Shown here one piece after another: positions 1-7,429 of a stretch of DNA of 13,525 nt. The notes beneath the pieces are model-generated. The model did not search any database. It was not told where the DNA came from and saw only the letters and a list, made by a program, of their open reading frames with translations. A program made the position numbers and the translations under genes. This DNA is from Pseudomonadaceae bacterium UBA836 (lineage in GTDB: Bacteria > Pseudomonadota > Gammaproteobacteria > Pseudomonadales > Pseudomonadaceae), in assembly GCA_002296055.1 (NCBI GenBank), contig DBHE01000017.1, positions 1 to 13,525 of the forward strand, given 5' to 3'. How positions within the stretch are numbered: position 1 is the stretch's first letter; every line of letters begins with the position of its first letter.

Positions 1-1061
1 GCTTCCTGAATCAGCGCACGCCGGGGCGCGGGTAACGCCTGATACTCGCTGCTCTGCAGCACGCCGTCGTCGTCTGCCAGCTGGCGTACCCAGCGCAGTT
101 CTGGCGGCGTCAGCGGCTCGGCCCGGGCCAGCAGCTCACGCTCACGCGAGGGGCGGTAATGTACATCGCTGATCATGCCCGCCTCGCGCACGGCACGCAC
201 AGTGTCGGCAGGGATTGCGGTCAGCGGAAACTGCTCGGTCAGACGCAGGCCGGGGCGAGCTACTTCGAGCAGCTCCAGCAGTCGGTAGGAGCAGTTCTCG
301 TCGAAGAAGAAGTAGTCAAAGATAACCTGACGCAGCTCCCAGACATGCTCGACCATGCGCGCGGTTTCTTCCGGGCTCAGGTCCAGCTGGTACTCCCACA
401 GGTCGCGGTTTTCCAGGCGGCTGTACTCGCCGATCTTGTCACGGTAGGGCAGCAGCGAAAATTGCCCCGGGTAGCCGCCGGCCAGCCCTTTCCAGGCGTA
501 CAGCATGCTGTTGTCCATGTTCTCGACCATGGCGCCAAAGTTGAGGGCGTAGGTCAGCAGGCTGGTGCCGCTGGCCTGGGTATCGGGCGAGTCGATGCGT
601 AGCAGGGTGTGGCCGAACATCGAGGAGGGGCTGTTCAGGTAGGCATCCGGAAACACCAGCACGGTCGCGTGTGGGTTGATGTCCTCATACCACTCGCGGT
701 ACTCGCTGCACTCGGGTGTCGGCAGGCCGCTGAGCTGCAACTGCTCGCTCAACCAGCGGGTGCGCGACGGGTAACGGCACTGGGCGTGCTGGTTGGGGTC
801 ATCGCCTACCGGCGCATACAGCGCCTGCAGCGTGGCCTGCAGCTCGCTTGCCGGGTTGCTGGCGCCATCGGCAGCCAGAAAGAAACTGTTGTCATCTACA
901 TAGCTGCGCCATCCGCTGAAACGGCCGGGCTGGTAGTGCCCAAGGTTCAGCCAGTGGCGCTCTGTCGCCAGGGCCTGCAGCTGACTGTCGGTCACCGTGG
1001 GTGCAGCATGCACACCAAGGCTGATGCTGCCGAGCAGCAGGGGAATCAGGCGTTTGAGCAT
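1..1061 (-). CDS. DUF4105 / Lnb N-terminal-domain periplasmic protein (partial, C-terminus off the window)
   Basis: The first 353 residues are visible; the gene continues past base 1. Residues 1-19 are a Sec signal peptide (MLKRL, hydrophobic core, cleavage near VHA/A), so the protein is exported. The conserved core spans about 130-270. It has FPDAYLNSPSSMFGHTLLR around 137-155 and ENCSYRLLELLE around 255-266, the signature of DUF4105, now described as the Lnb N-terminal periplasmic domain. His151 and Cys257 are plausible members of a Cys-His pair as in papain-like folds; this is inference. Lnb proteins of Bacteroides N-acylate lipoproteins, but the role of proteobacterial relatives is not established and this one may act on something else. 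The start is the ATG at 1061; no good Shine-Dalgarno is visible. It lies 72 bases downstream of the DUF3015 gene, beyond a terminator, so expression needs readthrough or an unseen promoter. Confidence 0.85.
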   Translation of the reverse strand, partial: MLKRLIPLLLGSISLGVHAAPTVTDSQLQALATERHWLNLGHYQPGRFSGWRSYVDDNSFFLAADGASNPASELQATLQALYAPVGDDPNQHAQCRYPSRTRWLSEQLQLSGLPTPECSEYREWYEDINPHATVLVFPDAYLNSPSSMFGHTLLRIDSPDTQASGTSLLTYALNFGAMVENMDNSMLYAWKGLAGGYPGQFSLLPYRDKIGEYSRLENRDLWEYQLDLSPEETARMVEHVWELRQVIFDYFFFDENCSYRLLELLEVARPGLRLTEQFPLTAIPADTVRAVREAGMISDVHYRPSRERELLARAEPLTPPELRWVRQLADDDGVLQSSEYQALPAPRRALIQE

Positions 1062-1087
1062 GGGAGGGGATAGCAGCAGAGGGAGGG

Positions 1088-1114
1088 AAAAACAGAGCCG
1101 GCAAGTGCCGGCTC
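1088..1114 (-). terminator. Rho-independent terminator after the DUF3015 gene
   Basis: Bases 1095-1114 form a perfect 9-base-pair stem (GAGCCGGCA / TGCCGGCTC) with a two-base formal loop. Read on the minus strand the stem is followed by TGTTTTT (1094-1088). It begins 19 bases after the TAA of the DUF3015 gene and ends 26 bases before the next start codon. It should stop or attenuate transcription between the two genes. Confidence 0.85.
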
Positions 1115-1133
1115 CGGGATCAGCCGTGACTGA

Positions 1134-1622
1134 TTACGCCTGTTCTGCGTACTTGGCCAGGATCGGGTCCTTGCTCATCAGGCTCAGGGTAGTGGCGTGA
1201 ACCTGCTCGGCGGTCACGTCGGCACTCGGGAAGATCTCGCTGAAGTGCGCGTGGGTCAGCGCAGCAAAGTGGTCGCGGTCTTCAACGTCGATACCCAGTA
1301 CGACGGCGTAGGTGGTCAGCGCTTCGCCTTCACCGCGGGCAACGTCTTCAGACAGCTCGCTCATGATGCTGCTCAGGACCAGCATGGGCTTGCCGTTGTA
1401 GGCCAGACGACCGCTGGTGTCACAGCCGTTGGTGCCGGAGGTCATACCGAAGGTGGCGTTACCGGAGGTGCCGTTGGTGATGGAGGCAATCAGGTGTGAA
1501 GGCAGGCCGCTTTGACCTTCAAACAGCATGTTGCCCCAACCGCAACCGGGGCCGCCCGGTGCAACAGCAAAGACATTCATGGAGGCAGCAGCGAGGACAG
1601 TACCAATCAGGATCCGTTTCAT
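1134..1622 (-). CDS. DUF3015 family exported protein
   Basis: A 162-residue small exported protein of unknown function. Residues 1-19 form a signal peptide (MKRILIG, then a hydrophobic stretch, cleavage near VFA/V). The mature part opens with APGGPGCGWGNM and carries a TNGTSGNATFGMTSGTNGC block at about 49-67, both typical of DUF3015 proteins in Pseudomonas and relatives. Cys27 and Cys67 are the only cysteines and could form a disulfide in the periplasm. The C-terminal half is predicted helical and acidic. I chose the ATG at 1622 over an in-frame ATG at 1637 because MKR begins a normal signal peptide; neither has a strong Shine-Dalgarno. A strong terminator follows, and a putative sigma-70 promoter lies 35 bases upstream, so the gene appears to be its own unit. 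The function is not known to me. Confidence 0.85.
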   Translation of the reverse strand: MKRILIGTVLAAASMNVFAVAPGGPGCGWGNMLFEGQSGLPSHLIASITNGTSGNATFGMTSGTNGCDTSGRLAYNGKPMLVLSSIMSELSEDVARGEGEALTTYAVVLGIDVEDRDHFAALTHAHFSEIFPSADVTAEQVHATTLSLMSKDPILAKYAEQA

Positions 1623-1656
1623 GATGGGAGTTTCCATTTTTTTAGGTGGAGCCGGG

Positions 1657-1686
1657 AATCTAACAAGGCTGATACCTGTGTTGCAA
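1657..1686 (-). promoter_or_regulatory. Putative sigma-70 promoter of the DUF3015 gene
   Basis: On the minus strand TTGCAA (1686-1681) and TAGATT (1662-1657) are separated by 18 bases. Each matches 4 of 6 consensus positions. Transcription would start near 1650, giving a leader of about 28 bases. The call rests on motif matching only. Confidence 0.4.
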
Positions 1687-1841
1687 TTAGATGACAGCTA
1701 CGCGGCCGCTGGATGTCGACTGGTTGGCTGAAATACCGCGCAACTTGGCCGATAGACGGCTCTGTTCCGGTCATTGCAGAGTGAAATGGCAACAGCGATA
1801 GGTTGCTGCTGGACGATAGCCGTTCGTCGTTTTGCTGTGTG

Positions 1842-3026
1842 CTAAGACGTTGCCCGGTTACCCATCAGCAGGGCCGCTGCAGCGAGCAGCAGCGGGGCAA
1901 GTGAAACCCAGAGTACCAAGTCCCAGCCGTGGGCGGTCAGCAGGCCGCCGGAGGAGAAGGAGCCGATAGCCATGGTGCTGAACACGATAAAGTCGTTGAG
2001 TGCCTGGACTCTGGTTCGCTCTTGCGGCCTGTGGCACTCCAGCACCATGGCCGAAGCGCCGACGAATCCGAAGTTCCAGCCTACTCCCAGCAGAATCAGC
2101 ATCAACCAGAAATGCGCCACGTCGACGCCGGCCAGACCGACCAGCGTTGAAGCGCCGGTCAGCAGTAACCCGAGGCTGACAATGCGGCTGGCGCCAAAGC
2201 GCGTGATCAGTCGGCCGGTAAAGAAGCTTGGGGCGTACATGGCGATCACGTGCCATTGCAGGCCCAGGTTGGCGTTCTCCTGTGAATGTCCGTGCATGTG
2301 CATGGCCAGCGGTGCGGCGGTCATCAAAAAGTTCATCAGCATGTAGGAGACCGCGCCGCAGGTCACGGCCATCACAAAGCGTGGCTGGCGCACCAGCTCG
2401 GCCAGGCGTCGTCCACCACCGGCCACTTCTTCGGCGGTTGGCAGTGGCAGGCGGACGCCAGCCAGCACCAGCGCGGCGAGCGCTGCGACCAGCGCTTGGG
2501 CGATGAAGGTGATTACGAAGGTGTGTGGCGGCCACAGGTACATGGTGCCGGTGACAAGCTGTGGGCCAATAACGCCTGCGGCCACGCCGCCAGCCATGAC
2601 CAGCGACAAGGCTCGTGGACGCATGGCCGGTGCAACGCAGTCGGCGGCAGCAAAGCGGAACGACAGCACCACGGCGGCGTAGGCGCCGCCGAAGAAGGTG
2701 GCGACGCAAAACAACCAGAACGCCCCCCAGAATACCGACAGCGCCGCGATCAGGCCGCCGGCCACACCGCAGGCACTGCCCCAGAGAAAGGCCGCGCGGC
2801 GACCATAGCGGCGGGCGATGATCCCACTGGGCGGTATGCAGGCCGCCATGCCGACGACAAACAGCGAGATTGGCAGGGTCGACAGGGCCGAATCCGGTGC
2901 CAGTTGGGCGCCGATGATGGCGCCGATGGCGTAGATCACTGCGGCGTTGGCGCCGGCCAGCGCCTGGGCAATGGCCAGACGGGCTACGTTGCTGCGCGCC
3001 AGGCGCGGGTCAAAATCGGCGGTCAT
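1842..3026 (-). CDS. MFS transporter (12 transmembrane helices), substrate unknown
   Basis: A 394-residue inner-membrane protein of the major facilitator superfamily; such proteins are usually secondary carriers or proton antiporters. The hydrophobic profile fits 12 helices in two six-helix halves, with a central loop at about 198-222 (PTAEEVAGGGRRLAELVRQP). The loop between helices 2 and 3 (PSGIIARRYGRRAA, about 66-79) is a form of MFS motif A, with Ala in place of the usual Asp before RRxGRR. A His/Met-rich patch (MHMHGH) sits in the second half. The start is the ATG at 3026; the Shine-Dalgarno is weak. The gene stands alone, with about 200 bases to the DUF3015 gene downstream and 167 bases to the kinase gene upstream. 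It has a plausible promoter of its own. Nothing in the sequence or neighbours identifies the substrate. Confidence 0.9.
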   Translation of the reverse strand: MTADFDPRLARSNVARLAIAQALAGANAAVIYAIGAIIGAQLAPDSALSTLPISLFVVGMAACIPPSGIIARRYGRRAAFLWGSACGVAGGLIAALSVFWGAFWLFCVATFFGGAYAAVVLSFRFAAADCVAPAMRPRALSLVMAGGVAAGVIGPQLVTGTMYLWPPHTFVITFIAQALVAALAALVLAGVRLPLPTAEEVAGGGRRLAELVRQPRFVMAVTCGAVSYMLMNFLMTAAPLAMHMHGHSQENANLGLQWHVIAMYAPSFFTGRLITRFGASRIVSLGLLLTGASTLVGLAGVDVAHFWLMLILLGVGWNFGFVGASAMVLECHRPQERTRVQALNDFIVFSTMAIGSFSSGGLLTAHGWDLVLWVSLAPLLLAAAALLMGNRATS

Positions 3027-3081
3027 GCGGGCTGTCCATTTAGTCGCTGAGAGTCAGGCGGTACGGTGGTGTTGTCGGGAG

Positions 3082-3110
3082 ACTATAGGGACCGTGGCGC
3101 TGGCTGTCTT
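3082..3110 (-). promoter_or_regulatory. Putative sigma-70 promoter of the MFS gene
   Basis: On the minus strand AAGACA (3110-3105, 4 of 6) and TATAGT (3087-3082, 5 of 6) are separated by 17 bases. The predicted start is near 3075, about 50 bases before the MFS start codon. No terminator-like hairpin separates it from the kinase gene end at 3194, so readthrough from the kinase gene is also possible. Confidence 0.45.
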
Positions 3111-3193
3111 TCGATTAAATGCCAACCTATCAATAGAAACGGCCAAAAGGAGCGAGCATGCTGGCGTGGCTGCGGGTCGACAGAGCTACGTCC

Positions 3194-6100
3194 TTATTGC
3201 AGCCGCTGCTCCAGCGCCGTTACCTCTGCTTGCAGGCGTTGCACGCTGCGGTCCAGTTCGGCGTACAGCTCGTCGATCCAGCCGGGCTCGGCCAGCGCGC
3301 TATCCGGGGCTTTCTGAAAGGCTTCTTCCAGCTCTGCGCAGCGGCGTGACAGGGCGCCTGCGCCCATGGTGCCGGAGCTGCCCTTGAGGGTATGCAAGTG
3401 CTGCAGAATGGCGTCGATGTTTGCCGCATCGGCGAACTCTTGCAGCTCGGCCACCAGCTTGCGCGTCTGCGCGGGAAATACCGAGAGCATCGAGCGCAGC
3501 AGGGTGAGTTTGCCGCCAAAGCGGCTAAGCAGAGCGTCGGGTGGCTCCTGCTCGGCGTTGGTGGACGCTGGCGATGTCGGTTGCGCGGGTTGGTCGCTGC
3601 AGTGACGCAGGATGACGGTGACCAGCTTTTCCAGATCCACCGGTTTGCCTACATGGTCGTCCATGCCAGCCTGCAGGCAGGCGTCCTTGTCGGTTTGTGA
3701 GGCGTTGGCGGTCATGGCGATGATCGGCAGCGTCGAGCGGTTGCCGGCGGCGCGGATACGGCGGGTGGCCTCCAGGCCGTCAATGTCGGGCATCTGTATG
3801 TCCATCAGCACCGCGTCAAAGGCCGGTTCGCTAAGGGCCTGTTTCACGCCCTCAAGCCCGCCCTCGGCGAGGGCAACCTCGGCGCCTTCTCCGGCCAACA
3901 ACTCGCTGGCCACCTGGCGGTTAAGGGCGTTGTCTTCGACCACCAGCAGGCGCAGTCCCTGTAGCCGGCGAGGTGCTTGCTCAATGCGGGGGGCGGGCTC
4001 GTCTGGGTCATTCTGCTCGGCGCGCAATAGGCTGGAGACCAGCTGCTGCGCGGTGATCGGCTTGGTCAGGAAACTGGCGAAGGGGGCGTGGCCGGTGCTG
4101 TGCTGCTCTGCCAGGACCTCGCGGCCGTGGGCGGTGACCATGATGATGGTGAATTGAGGCACGCGATCGCGCACCGCATCCTGAATCAGTCGTGCGGCTT
4201 CCAGCCCGTCCATTTCAGGCATGCGCCAGTCCATCAGCACGGCGTCGTAGGGCGGTTGTTTTTGCAGCACACGGCCAATCGCCTCGGCGCCGCTGCGCGC
4301 AACGTCAGCCTGCCAGCCCAGCTCGATGACCATCTGCTGCAGCATCTGCAGTGCGATGGGGTTGTCGTCGACCACCAGCAGGTGCTGGTCGCGCAGCTGT
4401 TCGCGGGCGCTGTCCTGCACGCTGCGCGGGCTGGCAATGGCCAGCTCCAGGTCAAACCAGAAGCGGCTGCCTTGGCCCGGCTGGCTTTCAACCTGCAGCT
4501 CGCCGCCCATCAGTTCTACCAGGCGCTTGCAGATCACCAGCCCCAGCCCGGTACCGCCAAAGCGTCTGGTGGTTGAGGCCTCGGCTTGGGTAAAGCCGTC
4601 AAAGATATGCTGTTGCTGCTCTTGGCTGATGCCAATGCCGGTATCGCTGACCGCGATACGCAGCTGCACATGGTCGTGCGTGCGGCCGAGCTGCTGAAGG
4701 CTGACAATGACCTGGCCGTGCTCGGTGAACTTCAGCGCGTTGCCCGACAGGTTGATCAGCACTTGCTGCAGGCGCAGGCTGTCGCCATGCACTACGGTCG
4801 GCAGGCTGCTGTCGATGTCGAACAGCACCTCCAGATCCTTCTCGCCCTGGTTGCCCGCCAGGACAACGGCCAGATCGCGCAGCAGCGGCTCGAGCTCAAA
4901 GTCGTGCAAGTCCAGATCCAGTTTGCCGGCTTCGATCTTGGAGTAGTCGAGGATGTCGTTGAGCAGCCCCAGCAGCGAGTGGGCTGCGCCCAGGGCCTTG
5001 AGTACATAGTCGAGCTGGCGCGGATTCAGGCCCGTGCCCTGTACCAGTTTGAGCATACCCAGCACGGCATTCATCGGCGTGCGGATTTCATGGCTCATGT
5101 TGGCCAAAAAGGCGCTCTTGGCCTCGTTGGCGGCATCAGCCTGCTCTTTGGCTTCGCGCAGGTGAGCCTGTTGCTCAAGCTGCTCGGTGATGTCGCGGTT
5201 GATGCCGATGACTGATACCGGCTGGCCGTCGGCATCGCGTTCAACCTGCGCCTTGGCCTGAATGTGCAGCACCTTGCCGCTGCTCTTGATGACGCGAAAC
5301 TCCATGTCGAAGTCTGCCTCGCCTCGTACTGCCTGCTGCAGCCGGTGTTCCAGTGCGTCGGCGTCTTCGGGGTGCAGGCGCGCGCGCCAGTGGGCGTAGG
5401 TCAGGCCTTGTTCGTACTCGGCGCGGGAGTAGTCGTACAGCTCCAGCATGCGGTCATTCCACTGCAGCTGGCCGCTGTCCGGGGTCCAGGACCAGATGCC
5501 CAGTTCGGCGACCTCGGCTGCCAGTTCCAGCTGGTCGCGGGCCGCCATGGTCTCACGGCTCAGGCGCAGCTCTTCGGACATGTCCAGCGCGATACCCAGG
5601 TAGCCAACCAAACCGCTGTCGGCGTCGCGCATGGCGGTCACTACCAGGGTTACGGTGGTACGGCTGCCGTCCTGGCGTACGTAAGTCCATTGGCGGCTCT
5701 CGGCGCCTTCGCGCTCCGGTTTGTGGACAAACACCCGGAAGCCTTCAATCGGCTCACCATACTCGCGACTCAGCTCGCGGCTGCGCGCCTCGATTTCTTC
5801 CGGTGCGTGAATAATCGCCGGTGTCTGCACTCCGATCATCTGGTCGGCGCGATAACCCAAGAGGTTCTCCGCACCTCGGTTGAAGAGCTGAATCACGCCC
5901 TGGGTGTCGGTGGCGATGATGGAGACTTCCGAGGCTGACTGCAGCACGTTGTTGAGCAGCACGTTGAGCTCGCGCAGTTCGCGGGTGCGCTCGTTGACCT
6001 GGCCTTCCAGGTTGGCGTTGAGTTCCAGAATGCGGGTTTCGGCGGCTTTTTGCGCCGAGATGTCGCGCAGCGTGCTGGAGATACCGCTGAGCTGGCCGCT

Positions 6101-7429
6101 GTTGTCCAGCAGTGGCGCTACCGAGCAAGACACATCAATCAGGTGGCCGTCGCGGTGGCGGCGGCGCGCCTGGAAGTGATTTACCTGCTCGCCACGGGCG
6201 ATGCGTAGCTGAATCGCCTGCTCCTCAGCGGTGCTTTGGGATGGCACGATCAGCTCCAGCAGCGAGCGGCCCACCGCCTGGTCCGCGCTGTAGCCGAAGA
6301 TCTGTTCGGCGCCGCGGTTCCAGCTGACCACGTGGCCGTCCAGTGACTGGCCGATGATCGCGTCTGCCGAGCTGTTAACGATCGCCGCCAGCCGCGCCTG
6401 CTGGCTTTGCAGCTGGCGGTGGCGGTAGCGGTTGAGCTGCAGGGCGCTGGTCAGGGCTGCCAGCAGCAGGCTGGCCAGTACGCCGGCGCTGGCGATCAGC
6501 CAGGGCGAGATCACCCCTTGAGCCGCGACAAAGGTAGGGCCGGCGCTTAACTCGATTTGCCAGTGACGACCGTAGACTTCGCGCTCAACACGCTGCAGCA
6601 GGCGTGGGTCGAGACCCGCAGCCGGCGGGTTACCGTGGTAGAAGGCAACCGGCTCACTGGCGTCGGTCACGTCGCTGAGGTGGATCTGCAGGCCCTGGCC
6701 TTCGAGTTGCAGCTGCAGGCCACTGAGTACCTCTTCGGTCAGCAGCGGGGCGTAGCTCCAGCCATAGCCTTCACGCAGACGGGCCTCGACGGTGTCCGGG
6801 GTGGCGGCGGTGCGGTAGATCGGCAGCAGGATAAGAAAGGATTGCAGCGGCTTGCCGGTGGCCTGCACCAGCGTAATCGGACCGGTCAGGCGGACTTCAC
6901 CGCTGGTCAGCGCGGCCAGTGCTGCAGTGCGTCTGTTGGTTTCCGAGGCGATATCCAGGCCGATCGCCTGGCGGTTGCGATCCACCGGCTCCACGTACTC
7001 GATGATGTAGCGCTCATCGTCGTGCGGCGTTAACTGGCGCACGCTGAAGTCCGGCACGCCGTCGGCGCGGGCGCGGGCGATAAAGTCCGCTTCCTGTGCT
7101 ACGGGCACCCGGCGAATGAAACCGAAGCCGCGCGCCCCCGGAAACTCGATGTCTTCGTCGCGGGTGCGAGCATAGTTGATGAACTGCTCCCGGCTGATGC
7201 CCCACTCGCCGCCGGTCAAAATTGCGCCGCGGGCGCCGCGCAGGCCGTATTGATACAGCTCGATGCGGGTGGTCACGGCCTTGGCGGCGCGTTCGGTAGC
7301 GGCGCTGAGCGCGTCATCGACGTGGCGCGTGTTGGCGCGTTCGAGCAACCAGCTGGCCAGCAGGGTACAGGCCAGGCCGGCGGCCAGGACCACCAGTGCT
7401 GTGCGATTGGAGGAGCGGGGGGTTGGCAT
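3194..7429 (-). CDS. CHASE-PAS-PAS-PAS hybrid sensor histidine kinase with two REC domains and an Hpt domain
   Basis: A 1411-residue inner-membrane multistep phosphorelay kinase. Residues below are numbered from the ATG at 7429. In order: transmembrane helix 10-30; periplasmic CHASE domain about 70-270; second helix about 307-332; PAS about 343-458; a short coiled coil about 458-495; PAS about 490-615; PAS about 632-748; HisKA with H780 in NMSHEIRTP; ATPase domain with N893 in the N box, DTGIGI at 929-934 and GGTGLGL at 958-964; REC1 with phosphoacceptor D1067 and K1123; REC2 with D1210 and K1262; C-terminal Hpt with H1346 in HTLKGS. Every catalytic residue I looked for is present. The ATG shares its A with the TGA of the upstream regulator (TGATG), implying translational coupling; a TTG one codon earlier is a less likely start. 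CHASE domains bind small extracytoplasmic ligands, cytokinins in known cases. The ligand here is unknown. Confidence 0.95.
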   Translation of the reverse strand: MPTPRSSNRTALVVLAAGLACTLLASWLLERANTRHVDDALSAATERAAKAVTTRIELYQYGLRGARGAILTGGEWGISREQFINYARTRDEDIEFPGARGFGFIRRVPVAQEADFIARARADGVPDFSVRQLTPHDDERYIIEYVEPVDRNRQAIGLDIASETNRRTAALAALTSGEVRLTGPITLVQATGKPLQSFLILLPIYRTAATPDTVEARLREGYGWSYAPLLTEEVLSGLQLQLEGQGLQIHLSDVTDASEPVAFYHGNPPAAGLDPRLLQRVEREVYGRHWQIELSAGPTFVAAQGVISPWLIASAGVLASLLLAALTSALQLNRYRHRQLQSQQARLAAIVNSSADAIIGQSLDGHVVSWNRGAEQIFGYSADQAVGRSLLELIVPSQSTAEEQAIQLRIARGEQVNHFQARRRHRDGHLIDVSCSVAPLLDNSGQLSGISSTLRDISAQKAAETRILELNANLEGQVNERTRELRELNVLLNNVLQSASEVSIIATDTQGVIQLFNRGAENLLGYRADQMIGVQTPAIIHAPEEIEARSRELSREYGEPIEGFRVFVHKPEREGAESRQWTYVRQDGSRTTVTLVVTAMRDADSGLVGYLGIALDMSEELRLSRETMAARDQLELAAEVAELGIWSWTPDSGQLQWNDRMLELYDYSRAEYEQGLTYAHWRARLHPEDADALEHRLQQAVRGEADFDMEFRVIKSSGKVLHIQAKAQVERDADGQPVSVIGINRDITEQLEQQAHLREAKEQADAANEAKSAFLANMSHEIRTPMNAVLGMLKLVQGTGLNPRQLDYVLKALGAAHSLLGLLNDILDYSKIEAGKLDLDLHDFELEPLLRDLAVVLAGNQGEKDLEVLFDIDSSLPTVVHGDSLRLQQVLINLSGNALKFTEHGQVIVSLQQLGRTHDHVQLRIAVSDTGIGISQEQQQHIFDGFTQAEASTTRRFGGTGLGLVICKRLVELMGGELQVESQPGQGSRFWFDLELAIASPRSVQDSAREQLRDQHLLVVDDNPIALQMLQQMVIELGWQADVARSGAEAIGRVLQKQPPYDAVLMDWRMPEMDGLEAARLIQDAVRDRVPQFTIIMVTAHGREVLAEQHSTGHAPFASFLTKPITAQQLVSSLLRAEQNDPDEPAPRIEQAPRRLQGLRLLVVEDNALNRQVASELLAGEGAEVALAEGGLEGVKQALSEPAFDAVLMDIQMPDIDGLEATRRIRAAGNRSTLPIIAMTANASQTDKDACLQAGMDDHVGKPVDLEKLVTVILRHCSDQPAQPTSPASTNAEQEPPDALLSRFGGKLTLLRSMLSVFPAQTRKLVAELQEFADAANIDAILQHLHTLKGSSGTMGAGALSRRCAELEEAFQKAPDSALAEPGWIDELYAELDRSVQRLQAEVTALEQRLQ

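Noticed and set aside
159..1073. Two plus-strand frames opposite the DUF4105 gene
   Set aside because: Both are shadows; the minus strand gives an exported protein with the DUF4105 motifs running continuously to the window edge.
1700..1720. NotI-like and SalI-like sites close together, as if from a cloning vector
   Set aside because: Such sites are common in GC-rich DNA and nothing around them resembles vector sequence.
1780..1841. Possible terminator after the MFS gene
   Set aside because: Only a 5-base stem (GCAAC/GTTGC) with an 8-base loop and no T tract on the minus strand.
2286..3050. Plus-strand reading frame (254 codons) opposite the MFS gene
   Set aside because: Its translation is Gly/His/Gln-rich and featureless, while the minus strand encodes a convincing 12-helix transporter.
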